From: Aeromicrobium sp. A1-2
Lineage (GTDB): Bacteria > Actinomycetota > Actinomycetes > Propionibacteriales > Nocardioidaceae
Length of the DNA stretch: 64,000 nucleotides
Assembly: GCF_003443875.1 (NCBI RefSeq)
Contig: NZ_CP027482.1
Span: 124,001-188,000, forward strand
Reading direction: 5' to 3'
The notes under the pieces are model-generated. The model ran no database searches. It saw nothing but the letters and a program-made list of their open reading frames with translations, and had not been told where the DNA came from. The translations under genes and the position numbers were made by a program. Positions 10,895 to 19,876 of this stretch are shown here, piece after piece. Position 1 is the stretch's first letter; the number at the start of each line of letters is the position of its first letter.

Positions 10895-11454
10895 CCGAAG
10901 CGCCAACACCGTACGTCCTGGACGCGGACACCATGACCGGCGGGATGCGACCCATCCGCCAGGCGGTCCTGTCGCTCGGCTCCAACCTGGGCGATCGGCA
11001 CGGCAAGCTTCAGGGTGGAGTCTCGGCACTCGAGGACACCCCTGAGGTCACCGTCGTCGCAATCTCCTCGGTCTACGAGACCGATCCGCTGGAGGCCACC
11101 GCGCAGTCCGGCAAGTTCCTCAACGCCGTCGTGCTGATCGACACGACCCTGACGGTCCACACGCTGCTGGACCGCGCGCTCGCGATCGAGGACGCATTCG
11201 GTCGCGAACGCTCCGAGCAGGGTGCGCCTCGCACGCTCGACGTCGACCTGATCGTGGTCGGACCCCGTGTCGCCGACGACGAGTCGCTCAAGCTGCCGCA
11301 CCCCCGTGCGCACGAGCGTGGATTCGTGCTCGTCCCGTGGCTCGAGATCGACCCCGAGGGCGAGATCCCCGGCAAGGGCTTCGTCGCCGATCTGCTGACC
11401 GGAGTCGACACCTCGGGTGTCCACAAGCGCGAGGACCTCGAGATCATCCTGTGA
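10891..11454 (+). CDS. folK: 2-amino-4-hydroxy-6-hydroxymethyldihydropteridine diphosphokinase
   Basis: Pyrophosphorylates hydroxymethyldihydropterin using ATP, feeding FolP. The protein is 187 aa with LSLGSNLGDR, the VYETDPLE motif, and the ATP/metal segment RTLDVDLIVVG followed by LKLPHPRAHERGFVL. About 28 residues precede the HPPK core; a shorter start at an internal ATG is conceivable. GTG 10891 overlaps the folB stop. Confidence 0.94.
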   Translation: MTEAPTPYVLDADTMTGGMRPIRQAVLSLGSNLGDRHGKLQGGVSALEDTPEVTVVAISSVYETDPLEATAQSGKFLNAVVLIDTTLTVHTLLDRALAIEDAFGRERSEQGAPRTLDVDLIVVGPRVADDESLKLPHPRAHERGFVLVPWLEIDPEGEIPGKGFVADLLTGVDTSGVHKREDLEIIL

Positions 11455-11467
11455 TCACCTCACCCTC

Positions 11468-11971
11468 ATGAATCGGGTACGTCCGACCTCGGCGGTGCTG
11501 ATCGCGGCGCTGATCGGAACCGGTCTGGTCGTCGGCCGGCTGGTGCCACCGCTGATCGTCCGTTTCGACGGCAGTGTGCCGCGGTTGAGCTGGGCGGCGC
11601 CGTTGACGCTGTTCCTGGCCGCCGTGCTGGTCGGTACGCTGGCCTGGAACACCTGGCAGAGCCTGCACAAGAAGCAGCAGCGGATGACGGCGGACCATGG
11701 GATCAGGATGTTGGCGGTCGCCAAGTCGTCCGCCGTCGTCGGATCCCTCGTGGCGGGTCTCTACGGCGGGTTCGCGCTTGCGTTCGTCGAGGCGTTGGAC
11801 TCGCCACTGGGCCGGGAGCGGGTCGTCCGTGGTGGTGCCGCGGCGATTGCCAGCGTCCTGCTCCTGATCGCCGCCGTGCTGCTCGAGCGGGCCTGTCGGC
11901 TCCCCGGCGACGACGATGAGGGCAAGGGCGGCAAGGTGTCCAAGGGCCCCCCCGACCCGACGCCCGCCTGA
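11468..11971 (+). CDS. DUF3180 membrane protein
   Basis: Conserved actinobacterial integral membrane protein of 167 aa at the end of the folate operon. Hydrophobic segments lie near residues 9-28, 40-60, 78-100 and 113-133, suggesting four helices, with an acidic/glycine tail. ATG 11468 is chosen because it gives an N-terminus leading straight into the first helix. It starts 13 nt after the folK stop. No function is known. The TGA lies in the stem of a terminator hairpin. Confidence 0.8.
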   Translation: MNRVRPTSAVLIAALIGTGLVVGRLVPPLIVRFDGSVPRLSWAAPLTLFLAAVLVGTLAWNTWQSLHKKQQRMTADHGIRMLAVAKSSAVVGSLVAGLYGGFALAFVEALDSPLGRERVVRGGAAAIASVLLLIAAVLLERACRLPGDDDEGKGGKVSKGPPDPTPA

Positions 11972-11987
11972 CCCGACCGGGTCAGGC
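11966..11987. terminator. Bidirectional terminator between convergent genes
   Basis: GCCTGACCC-GACC-GGGTCAGGC, 9-bp perfect stem with a 4-nt loop, containing the stop codons of both the DUF3180 gene (+) and the DUF885 gene (-). There is no U-tract, as is common in actinobacterial terminators. Confidence 0.7.
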
Positions 11988-13634
11988 CAGCAACGACTGA
12001 CGCAGCGTGTCGAGGCCGATGCTGCCGACCGACAGGGCGCGGCGGTGGAACTCCTTGAGATCAGGGCCATTGGCGGCGACGTACGCGTCGCGGAGCTGTT
12101 CCCACATGCGTTGTCCGACCTTGTACGACGGGGCCTGGCCGGGCCAGCCCAGATAGCGGTTGGCCTCGAAACGGATGAAGGGCTCGTTCATGTTGACGTG
12201 CTGGGACAGGAAGCCGAAAGCGTCGTCGCCGGTCCACGTGCCGGATCCGTCCGGCTTGGGCTTGCCGAGGTGCACGCCGAGGTCGACCACGACCCGGGCT
12301 GCGCGCATCCGCTGCCCGTCCAGCATCCCGAGCCGGTCGGCCGGGTTGTCGAGGTAGCCCAGGTCCGCCATCAACCGCTCGGCGTACAGAGCCCAGCCCT
12401 CCCCGTGTCCAGAGTTCCAGTTGATCCGGCGCCAGCCGTTGAGCTCGGCCCGGTTGTACGTGGCGAGACCCAGCTGGAGGTGGTGCCCCGGCACACCCTC
12501 GTGATAAACCGTCGTGAGCTCGCGCCAGGTGTCGAACTCGGTGATGCCCTGCGGGACGCTCCACCACATGCGGCCGGCGCGCTGGAAGTCGTCGCTGGGC
12601 GGGGTGTAGTAGATGCCGCCCTCCTGGGTCGGCGCGATCATGCACTCGAGCCGACGCATCGGCTCGGGGATGTCGAAGTGCGTACGCCCCAGGTCCGCGA
12701 CGGCTCGGTCGCTGGTCTCCTGCATCCAGGCCTGCAGGGCCTCGGTGCTGTGCAGCTTGTGTGCCGGATCGGTGTCGAGGTGGGCGATCGCCTCGGCGAC
12801 CGTCGCGCCGGGCTTGATCTGGTCGGCGATCGACTCCTGCTCCCGGACCATCCGGGCGAGCTCCTCGAGCCCCCACTCGTACGTCTCGTCAAGATCGATC
12901 TCGGCTCCGACGAAGTGGCGTGACGCGATGGCGTAGTGCTCGCGACCGACGCCGTCGGCGACCGGGGCGCGCGGCGCCAGCTCGCGCTCCAGGAAGTCGG
13001 CCAGGACCGCGTACGCCTCGCTGGCCGCCTGCGCGCCCGACTCGAGGTCCGTCCGGAGGGCCGGCGGCACGTCCGCGCGGGCCGCCAATGCCGTGAAGAA
13101 GCTGTCGGCTCCGGCCTGCTTGCGGGCCTGGGCCGCGACCTCGCGCACCTGGCGGAGCGCGGGTGTGTTCTTGGCCGCGATGCCGATCCGTAGCGAGTCG
13201 AGGTAGCCGGCCATCGCATCGGGCAGGTTGTGCATGCGGCGCGCGACGTGTGACCAGTCGTCCTCGGTCTCGGTGTCCATCAGGTCGAAGATGTCGCGGA
13301 GGTCCTGACCCGGCGAGGCGATGACGTTGAGGTCGCGCTGCCAGAAGCCGGCCTCGACCTGCTCGATGTCGAGCTCGATGGTGCGGATCAGCTCGGCCCT
13401 CGTGACGGAGTCGACCGCGTCTACCGGGTCCGTCCTGCGTACGCGCGCCAGCATCGACCGGGCCGCGTCGACCGCCTGGCCTACGCCGTCGGGGGAGCGA
13501 TCGGTGTAGTCGGACTCGCGTCCGGGGCGGCCGAGGTGGACGTGCAGCTCAGGCTGGAGGTCGAGCAGGTCGTCGAGCCACTCCTCGGCGAGATCATCCA
13601 TGGGGGTCGGGATGCGGGGAGTGGTGTCGGCCAT
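11982..13634 (-). CDS. DUF885 family protein, metallopeptidase-like
   Basis: A 550-aa protein of the DUF885 family, which resembles zinc-dependent carboxypeptidases. The key segment YHEGVPGHHLQL near residue 385 carries the HExxPGHH-type motif of the family. No signal peptide is visible, so it is probably cytosolic. ATG 13634 follows TAGGGT (13646-13641) by 6 nt, suggesting a leaderless transcript. Substrate and pathway are unknown; it stands alone, separated from the nuoD-like gene upstream by a 66-bp inverted repeat. Confidence 0.82.
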   Translation of the reverse strand: MADTTPRIPTPMDDLAEEWLDDLLDLQPELHVHLGRPGRESDYTDRSPDGVGQAVDAARSMLARVRRTDPVDAVDSVTRAELIRTIELDIEQVEAGFWQRDLNVIASPGQDLRDIFDLMDTETEDDWSHVARRMHNLPDAMAGYLDSLRIGIAAKNTPALRQVREVAAQARKQAGADSFFTALAARADVPPALRTDLESGAQAASEAYAVLADFLERELAPRAPVADGVGREHYAIASRHFVGAEIDLDETYEWGLEELARMVREQESIADQIKPGATVAEAIAHLDTDPAHKLHSTEALQAWMQETSDRAVADLGRTHFDIPEPMRRLECMIAPTQEGGIYYTPPSDDFQRAGRMWWSVPQGITEFDTWRELTTVYHEGVPGHHLQLGLATYNRAELNGWRRINWNSGHGEGWALYAERLMADLGYLDNPADRLGMLDGQRMRAARVVVDLGVHLGKPKPDGSGTWTGDDAFGFLSQHVNMNEPFIRFEANRYLGWPGQAPSYKVGQRMWEQLRDAYVAANGPDLKEFHRRALSVGSIGLDTLRQSLLA

Positions 13635-13661
13635 ACCCCAACCCTACGACTCCCCCGGTCC

Positions 13662-13727
13662 CCGCTGGGCCTGACGTTTCTGTTGCAACACGCCGGTGTG
13701 CCCCCGCAGAAACGTCAGGCTCAGCGG
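13662..13727. terminator. Long inverted repeat, terminator-like
   Basis: Two 21-bp arms (13662-13682 and 13707-13727) are complementary with one mismatch; the key repeated core is CCTGACGTTTCTG / CAGAAACGTCAGG. The 24-nt loop contains a further ACAC-GCCG-GTGT mini-stem. It lies 16 nt beyond the stop of the nuoD-like gene (minus strand), so it is most simply that operon's terminator. The arm length is unusual and may mark a dispersed palindromic element. Confidence 0.6.
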
Positions 13728-13742
13728 CGAGGTGAGGTGTGG

Positions 13743-14885
13743 CTACTTGTCGATGTCGCCGACGACGAAGAACATCGAGCCGAGGATCGCGACGAGATCG
13801 GCCACGACGGTGCCGCTGACGATCTCGGGCAGCACCGCGACGTTGTTGAACGAGGCAGAGCGCAGCTTGAGCCGCCAGGGAGTCTTCTCTCCGCGGGAGA
13901 CCAGGTAGTAGCCGTTGAGCCCCAGCGGGTTCTCGGTCCACACGTATGTCGACCCCTCCGGCGCCTTGAGGATCTTGGGCAGGCGCACGTTGACCGGTCC
14001 CGGCGCGATGTCGGCCAGCCGGGCGATACACGCATCGGCCAGGTCGAGAGAGACCTTGGTCTGCTCGAGCAGTACCGCGAATCGCGCGTAGCAGTCGCCG
14101 TCGGTCCTCACCGGCACCCGCAGGACGTCCTGCAGCTCGCCGTACGCGAGGTACGGCTCGTCGCGCCGCAGGTCCAGGTCGAGACCGGAGGCGCGGGCGA
14201 TCGGCCCGGAGACGCCGTAGGCGTGCACGAGGTCGGCGGAGAGCACGCCGATCCCCTGGGTGCGGGCGCGGAAGATCTCGTTGCCGAAGATCAGGTCCTC
14301 GAGCTCGTCCAGGCGGGTCCGGACCGTCGCGATCGCCGCCGAGGCTCGTCCCGTCCAGCCGGCCGGGATGTCCTCCTTGAGGCCGCCGACCCGGTTGAAC
14401 ATGTAGTGCATCCGACCACCGGAGACCTCCTCCATGACCTCCTGGATGGTCTCCCGCTCGCGGAACGCATAGAAGATCGGTGTGATCGCGCCGAGCTCGA
14501 GCGGATAGGAACCCAGGAACATCAGGTGGTTGAGCACCCGGTTGAGCTCGGCCAGCAGCGTACGGATCCAGGTCGCCCGTTCAGGGACCTCCATGCCGAG
14601 CATGTCCTCGACCGCCAGGACGACGCCGAGCTCGGAGGAGAAGGCGCTGAGCCAGTCGTGCCGGTTGGCCAGAACGATGATCTGTCGGTAGTCGCGGACC
14701 TCGAAGAGCTTCTCGACGCCACGGTGCATGTAGCCGATGATCGGCTCGCAGGCCATGACCCGCTCGCCGTCCAGGGTCAGCCGCAGGCGAAGAACGCCAT
14801 GGGTCGCCGGGTGCTGCGGACCGATGTTGAGCACCATGTCGGTCGTCGCGAAGCCGGCGCCGACGCTGGCGGTCACCTCGGTCAT
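13743..14885 (-). CDS. Solitary NuoD-like protein (complex I 49-kDa subunit homologue)
   Basis: Homologue of NADH-quinone oxidoreductase subunit D, 380 aa, with no nuoB, nuoC or other nuo gene nearby. The quinone-site loop GPQHPATHG is at 22-30, [10 protein letters not shown] at about 53-62, and [14 protein letters not shown] follows; the C-terminus ends VVGDIDK as in true NuoD. In the usual position of the quinone-binding tyrosine (DRxDY) it reads NRHDW, with Trp at 78. ATG 14885 overlaps the stop of the pyruvyl transferase gene (ATGA). It is third in an operon starting with a MidA-type methyltransferase. It may be a paralogue with a non-respiratory role or a detached complex I subunit. Confidence 0.85.
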   Translation of the reverse strand: MTEVTASVGAGFATTDMVLNIGPQHPATHGVLRLRLTLDGERVMACEPIIGYMHRGVEKLFEVRDYRQIIVLANRHDWLSAFSSELGVVLAVEDMLGMEVPERATWIRTLLAELNRVLNHLMFLGSYPLELGAITPIFYAFRERETIQEVMEEVSGGRMHYMFNRVGGLKEDIPAGWTGRASAAIATVRTRLDELEDLIFGNEIFRARTQGIGVLSADLVHAYGVSGPIARASGLDLDLRRDEPYLAYGELQDVLRVPVRTDGDCYARFAVLLEQTKVSLDLADACIARLADIAPGPVNVRLPKILKAPEGSTYVWTENPLGLNGYYLVSRGEKTPWRLKLRSASFNNVAVLPEIVSGTVVADLVAILGSMFFVVGDIDK

Positions 14886-16420
14886 GCGCGCCGGAGTGCC
14901 GAGACGACAGCGCGCTTGATTCGGGCGAGCAGCCCCGCGAGCGTCCTGTGCTCGACCTTGGTCAGGTGCAGGCGCAACGCGGCGATATCGGCCGAATGCT
15001 TGGTGATCTGGTCCTTCTGCTTCGCGATCTGAGTCTTCTGGCTGGCGATCAGTGCCTTGTGGTCCGAGAGCCGGGCGTCGGTTGCCCGAACCCGACGATC
15101 GTGGAGGCTCCCACCGCCGCGCCACTCCGGATAGGGGGAGGGGTGCTGGTAGGCCTGTTCGTGGCGGGTGATGTCAAGCACCATTCCCTCCCGCAGCCAC
15201 TGCAGCCGCGAGGCGATCTCCCCGCCGTCAGGGGCGACCAGCGGACGAACGGGCGCTGGGAACCTTGCAGCCGTGAGGCGTTCGTCGAATTCGCCGGTTC
15301 CTGCGCCGTCCTGCCAGATGTGCGCGAGCCGGTTGCGCTCGAGGAATGCGGTGTAGCGGTCGAACCTCTCGGGCATCGCGGCGTTGAACTTGCTCATGTC
15401 GGTCGACTCGTACAACTCCTCAGCACGGAGGTCTGCGGTGAACTCGGGCATCAGCGTGAACGGCATCTGGTGGTACTCGGCCAGTTCGATTGTGCGGGAG
15501 TCGTGCGCGAGCAGCAGGGCTGGCGTTCCGCCGAGCAGCGCGGCGACGTTGCCGTGAAACCGGGTGCCGTACGCGAAGTCATGGTCCGCGAGGAAGTCAT
15601 ACCAGGTCCAGGTGTCGAGGAACAGCCGCATCCGGTCGGCCTGGTAGATCGGGTGGTTGAGGTGGACCGGCACGAGCGGATCGTGGACGTGTGGAAATGG
15701 GACCCCCCACAGCATCAGCCGTAGGTCGTTGCTGTCCTGTCCGATGTAGGTCAGGTGGGGGTGGCGCTCTGTCTGGGCGGTCGCGAACGCGCCGATACCG
15801 GGCACCTCGGGCGTCAGGTTGAGGGCCAGCCGACTGTCTTGCGTGATCGCGTCAACCTTCTTGTCGACCGTGAAGTCGCGACCGTGCAGAAACAGCGATG
15901 GGCAGCCGATGACGTCGACAGCCTCGTCAGCGAAGCCGAGCCCGCGCAGGTATGACCGGGTGAACTCGCCGCGTACCCCGATCGAGGCCGAGCGGTCGAG
16001 CACGAGGCTGACGAACTTCTTGACTGAGTCAGAGATTGGTTCGAGTGACTCGGCACCCAGGCCGTGTGCGGCCTGCGCCCCGATGCCGGTGACGGTGACG
16101 GGGATCGTGAGCTGTTGGAGCAACTCGCTCAGCCGGTCGAGCCGCGGTGCGAACTCGGGGCGGAAGGCGTTGGCCATGGGGATGACCAGATGGTCGAACT
16201 CGGAGTTGATCCGCTCCGCGTCCCCCTCCTGGGGCGGCTGGCGTTCGGACAGCGTCCCGTTGGAGACCAGCTCGGCGCCATCGATCGACAGAGCCTTCCA
16301 CACCGAGTGCTGGAACAGGTAGTTGCCGCTGTTGCTGTTGAAGACGTCCTGGGTCAACGTCGATTCGGCTGCGACAGCGGTGAAGGGGTCCTTGCCGGAT
16401 CGGATCAGCAACCGAGTCAT
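14882..16420 (-). CDS. Polysaccharide pyruvyl transferase family protein with C-terminal coiled coil
   Basis: Predicted enzyme of 512 aa adding ketal pyruvate to a surface glycan, by membership of the polysaccharide pyruvyl transferase family. The N-terminal [14 protein letters not shown], the central [16 protein letters not shown] and the [27 protein letters not shown] block (FGxRxHG-like core) are characteristic. The C-terminal 90 residues hold a Lys/Gln-rich heptad stretch (about 440-490) likely to form a coiled coil, ending in a basic amphipathic tail. The start overlaps the methyltransferase stop and the stop overlaps the nuoD-like start, both ATGA. A divergent glycosyltransferase nearby supports a glycan role. 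Confidence 0.8.
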   Translation of the reverse strand: MTRLLIRSGKDPFTAVAAESTLTQDVFNSNSGNYLFQHSVWKALSIDGAELVSNGTLSERQPPQEGDAERINSEFDHLVIPMANAFRPEFAPRLDRLSELLQQLTIPVTVTGIGAQAAHGLGAESLEPISDSVKKFVSLVLDRSASIGVRGEFTRSYLRGLGFADEAVDVIGCPSLFLHGRDFTVDKKVDAITQDSRLALNLTPEVPGIGAFATAQTERHPHLTYIGQDSNDLRLMLWGVPFPHVHDPLVPVHLNHPIYQADRMRLFLDTWTWYDFLADHDFAYGTRFHGNVAALLGGTPALLLAHDSRTIELAEYHQMPFTLMPEFTADLRAEELYESTDMSKFNAAMPERFDRYTAFLERNRLAHIWQDGAGTGEFDERLTAARFPAPVRPLVAPDGGEIASRLQWLREGMVLDITRHEQAYQHPSPYPEWRGGGSLHDRRVRATDARLSDHKALIASQKTQIAKQKDQITKHSADIAALRLHLTKVEHRTLAGLLARIKRAVVSALRRA

Positions 16421-17349
16421 GGGCTCAGTGTTCCACGTCCGAGCGGACCTGTGACCAACCACCAGAAGTCGCCGAGACCGCCGCTCGCGAGGAGCTCGCC
16501 GGCCTCTCCGGCGGCGGCGAGTCGGCGCAGGTAGGCCGAGGGATCGGTCCGGGCCAGGTCGAGCGGTGGTCGACCGGCATCCACACCCAGCCCGGCCAGC
16601 ACGTCGCGCTGGCGGTGCAGGGTCGCTCCCGCGGCGTGAGCCACCGCGTCGACAGCGACGTGCGCCGTGACGTCACGACTGCCATCGGGCACGACGTCGA
16701 CCTCGCGTCCCGCGGCGTACGAGCGGAGCGTCCCGAACGGGGGGCGGTCCGCGCGCCGGTGGCCGTAGTCGATCGCGACCGCGGTGCCGTCGACCCGCGC
16801 CACGGCATCGGCCCACGCGGCGTCTCTCGTCGCGCCGATCTCGGCTCGCTCTCCCGGCTCGGACAGCGGCCACCACGTGCGGAGCCACTCCGAGTCGCAC
16901 TCACCGCCGAACGTCTCGGCACCTGTGTCAGGGTCGACCAGGACGTGGCGCACTCGACCGTCCTGGGCCATCTCGACCACATCACACGGGATGTTGTCGA
17001 GCCACTCGTTTGCGATCAGCAGACCCTCGATTCGATCGGGGAGGGACGGCAGCCAGGAGATCGAAGACGGCAGGGTCTCCGGCCGGTCGGCGACCTCGAC
17101 GCCGATCAGGCGCACGTCCGCGCCGACCAACGGCAGCAGGGCGGTCAGCAGCTCGCCGCCTCCGGCGCCCAGGTCGACGACCGTGCGCGCACGGGTGCGC
17201 GCGATCAGCTCGGCGACGGCCGCGGCGAATCCGCCGAGGTGCGCGCTGGTTCGGAAGTGTTCCGCCGGTCGCGAGGTGCGGAAGAAGCCGTCGTCGGCAT
17301 ACAGGGCCAGGTCCCACGCCTCGCGCCACGGGAGCGGTCGCTTCGTCAT
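16417..17349 (-). CDS. SAM-dependent methyltransferase, MidA/NDUFAF7 family
   Basis: Class I SAM methyltransferase of 310 aa. Motif I is TVVDLGAGGGELLTALL, followed by LIANEWLDNIPCDVVE, AVAIDYGHR and the C-terminal FWWLVTGP, matching COG1565 (MidA). In humans NDUFAF7 methylates an arginine of NDUFS2, the NuoD homologue, early in complex I assembly. Here the family member heads the operon containing a NuoD homologue, so NuoD is the likely substrate (inference). TAGGTT at 17361-17356 lies 6 nt before ATG 17349, suggesting leaderless transcription. Confidence 0.85.
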   Translation of the reverse strand: MTKRPLPWREAWDLALYADDGFFRTSRPAEHFRTSAHLGGFAAAVAELIARTRARTVVDLGAGGGELLTALLPLVGADVRLIGVEVADRPETLPSSISWLPSLPDRIEGLLIANEWLDNIPCDVVEMAQDGRVRHVLVDPDTGAETFGGECDSEWLRTWWPLSEPGERAEIGATRDAAWADAVARVDGTAVAIDYGHRRADRPPFGTLRSYAAGREVDVVPDGSRDVTAHVAVDAVAHAAGATLHRQRDVLAGLGVDAGRPPLDLARTDPSAYLRRLAAAGEAGELLASGGLGDFWWLVTGPLGRGTLSP

Positions 17350-17355
17350 GGGATC

Positions 17356-17379
17356 AACCTAGAGACTCGTCGTTATGCT
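17356..17379. promoter_or_regulatory. Divergent leaderless promoters (methyltransferase / glycosyltransferase)
   Basis: Minus strand: TAGGTT 17361-17356, 6 nt before ATG 17349. Plus strand: TATGCT 17374-17379, 6 nt before GTG 17386. Both are TANNNT -10 boxes at leaderless spacing, only 12 nt apart, so the two polymerases would compete. No -35 consensus is evident. Confidence 0.5.
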
Positions 17380-17385
17380 CAAGAG

Positions 17386-18849
17386 GTGGCACGACTCCGA
17401 AGGCGCGTCCGGCGCGCCATCGCGCGGCCGCTGGACCGTTGGAGGCAACGATCCGGGCCGCTGCTCAGCATCGTCGTGCCGGTGCTCGACGGAGCCGCGA
17501 CGCTCGACGAGTGTCTGCTGTCGGCCCGGCGCCAGGACCATCGTCGGGTCGAGATCATCGTGATCGACGACGGCTCGACCGATGACAGCCTGGAGCGGGC
17601 TCGTGCCCATGCCCGCGCAGATCGGCGGGTGGCAGTCCTCAGCCAGCCTCATGCGGGCGTCGGCGAGGCGAGACGTGCCGGGGTCGAGCGGGCCACGGGA
17701 GCGTTCCTGACATTTCTGGATGCCGACGACACTGTGACCCGCCGCGGGCTGCGCGCCGCGATGGAGGTGCTCGAGTGGACCGGCTCGGACGTTGCGGTGA
17801 TGCCCTACCAACGGCAGGAGGGTGCCGTGATCGCGCCGCCCGATCCGTGGATCGAGACGCTGCACGCCCGCCCGGCCCGTCACGTCACGCTCCAGGAGCG
17901 CCCGGACCTGCTGCTCAACGAGATCGCGTGCGGCAAGATCTTCCGTCGTGCGTTCTGGGTCTCCGCAGGGCTCTCGTTCCCGACGGTGCTGCTGGCGGGT
18001 GACCAGTGCGTCACGGCGAAGGCCTACCGCGACGCACACGGCATCGACATCTCCGAGGTCGTCGGATACACGTGGCGCCGACAGGAGACCTCGATGTCGC
18101 AGGGCCAGGTGACCGCCGAAGCGGTGGGCGCTCGACTTGATGCCATCGATGCCGTCCTGGCGCTGCTCGAACCGATCCCGCAGATCAGGGCCGAGCGCGC
18201 GCTGCAGTACCTCCGCCACAACGTCGCGGGCGCCGTGCTGATTCTCGAGCAAGCTGACGATGACTACCTCGAGGCGCTGGTCCGGCGCGTGCCGGCGATC
18301 GTCGAGGCTGCGCCATCGGATCGTTACGAGACCGAGGTCCCCGCCGAGTACCGAGTGCTCTACGCCCTGCTGGCCGTTGGAGACCGGGCCACGATCCGGC
18401 GGTACGTCCAGGCCGAGGGGATGCAGCCCGAGATGCACCCGACCGGCATCGAACCGGCCGGCCTGACGGCGTACCTCCCCGGCTGGGGTCACGACCCGGT
18501 GCCGCCCGAGGCCTATGTCCTGACTGCCGGACAGGCCGAGGTGCAGGCGGTCGTGCGGACCGTCCACCAGGACGGGACCAACCTCGTGCTCGGCGTCGAA
18601 GCCTGGTTTCCCGGTGTCGACCTGGTCGAGCCCCTGCTGTCGGTCAAGACCGACGGGGACCTCGTCGACGTCGTGCAGTGGGGCGAGCCGCATGTGTCGA
18701 CGTCCCGCCAGGGTGCGCAGAGGCGCTATCCCGGATCGGGGTGGTCCGTGACGCTCAGCGGCGTGGCGCGGCGTGCGCCACGGCAGATCACCGTGACGCT
18801 GACGGACGGGGCGCGGGAGGGGACGACGACGACGCGGATCCCGGCCTGA
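17386..18849 (+). CDS. Family 2 glycosyltransferase
   Basis: Nucleotide-sugar-dependent inverting glycosyltransferase of 487 aa, probably acting at the cytoplasmic face on a surface polymer. The GT-A fold N-terminus LLSIVVPVLDGAATLDECLLS, IIVIDDGSTDDS and the FLTFLDADDT metal-binding motif are clear. The region after residue 220 is less conserved and may bind the acceptor; the last 100 residues look like a beta-rich domain. A basic N-terminal stretch (RLRRRVRRAIARP) may contact membrane lipids. GTG 17386 is placed by the TATGCT box; no Shine-Dalgarno is seen. The gene has no partner downstream. Confidence 0.85.
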   Translation: MARLRRRVRRAIARPLDRWRQRSGPLLSIVVPVLDGAATLDECLLSARRQDHRRVEIIVIDDGSTDDSLERARAHARADRRVAVLSQPHAGVGEARRAGVERATGAFLTFLDADDTVTRRGLRAAMEVLEWTGSDVAVMPYQRQEGAVIAPPDPWIETLHARPARHVTLQERPDLLLNEIACGKIFRRAFWVSAGLSFPTVLLAGDQCVTAKAYRDAHGIDISEVVGYTWRRQETSMSQGQVTAEAVGARLDAIDAVLALLEPIPQIRAERALQYLRHNVAGAVLILEQADDDYLEALVRRVPAIVEAAPSDRYETEVPAEYRVLYALLAVGDRATIRRYVQAEGMQPEMHPTGIEPAGLTAYLPGWGHDPVPPEAYVLTAGQAEVQAVVRTVHQDGTNLVLGVEAWFPGVDLVEPLLSVKTDGDLVDVVQWGEPHVSTSRQGAQRRYPGSGWSVTLSGVARRAPRQITVTLTDGAREGTTTTRIPA

Positions 18850-18971
18850 CTCCGCCGGTATGTGATCCTCGGCACACCTCGAAGCACTGTCGCCGATTCG
18901 TGCCGACGGTAGGCTGGACTCGTCAGTTTGTCTGGTACCCGCTTGCGGGACTGGAACGAAAGGCATCACAC

Positions 18972-19874
18972 ATGACGCATCTGTCCTTGGGCGTGATCGG
19001 AGCCGGAAGAGTCGGCGCGGTTCTCGCAGCACGATTCCGTACGGCCGGCTACCCGCTGGTGGGCGTCAGCGGACGCTCGCCTGCCTCCCTGCTCCGCATC
19101 AGCAACCTCCTGCCGGACGTGGACGTGCTGACCCCGACCGAGCTGGCCCGGGCGAGCGACATCCTTGTGCTCGCGGTGCCCGATGACGACCTGATTGCGG
19201 TCGCCGAGGAGTTGGCCGCCTCAGGTGCCGTGCGACCCGGCCAGTACGTCCTGCACACCAGCGGCCGCCACGGTCTGGACGCCCTCGCGTCCCTGACCCG
19301 GCTCGGCGCGCGTCCCATCGCGTTCCACCCCGCTATGACCTTCTCGGGCACGCCGGTCGACCTGGATCGTTCGCCGGTCTTCGGGCTGACCGCCGACCCG
19401 GCCGAGCGCCCGCTCGCCGAAGAGCTCGTCGCTGCGCTCGGCGGCACCCCGATGTGGGTCGCCGAGGCCGATCGCGCGCTCTATCACGCAGCGCTGGCGC
19501 ACGGAGCCAACCACCTGGTCACGCTGGTCGCGCAGTCGATGGACCTCCTGCGCACGGCCGGGGCCGACGATCCCGCAGCCGTTCTGCGCCCCCTGCTGGC
19601 CGCGGCTCTCGACAATGTCCTGGCCTATGGTGACGCGGCCCTGACCGGCCCTGTCGTTCGCGGTGACATCACCACGATCCGCGCCCACGTCGACGCGCTC
19701 GCCGCGGCGGACGTCGATGACGCAACCGTCGACGCCTACCTCGAGCTGGCCCGTGCGACTGCGGGTCGGGCCGAGGTCGACGGCCGGCTCGCCGCGAGTC
19801 AGGCCAGCACAATCCGCCAGGTCCTCGACGAGGCCGACTGGGACACGCTCGCCGAGATCGCCGCCGGGATCTGA
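18972..19874 (+). CDS. Rossmann / DUF2520 protein, candidate ketopantoate reductase (PanG-like)
   Basis: 300-aa NAD(P)-binding protein: GVIGAGRVGAVLAARF dinucleotide motif near residue 6, IAFHPAMTF in the middle, and a C-terminal helical DUF2520 domain (ALAHGANHLVTLVAQ). It is immediately followed by panC and panD, and no panE is in the window. A DUF2520-type enzyme, PanG, is reported as an alternative ketopantoate reductase in other bacteria, so that role is a reasonable inference here. ATG 18972 has AAAGG upstream. The 122-nt leader contains TAGGCT (about 18911) and a CCCGC-TT-GCGGG hairpin. Confidence 0.75.
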   Translation: MTHLSLGVIGAGRVGAVLAARFRTAGYPLVGVSGRSPASLLRISNLLPDVDVLTPTELARASDILVLAVPDDDLIAVAEELAASGAVRPGQYVLHTSGRHGLDALASLTRLGARPIAFHPAMTFSGTPVDLDRSPVFGLTADPAERPLAEELVAALGGTPMWVAEADRALYHAALAHGANHLVTLVAQSMDLLRTAGADDPAAVLRPLLAAALDNVLAYGDAALTGPVVRGDITTIRAHVDALAAADVDDATVDAYLELARATAGRAEVDGRLAASQASTIRQVLDEADWDTLAEIAAGI

Positions 19875-19876
19875 CC

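Noticed and set aside
16030..16060. tRNA-like GGTTCGA stretch
   Set aside because: It lies inside the pyruvyl transferase coding sequence and lacks cloverleaf stems.
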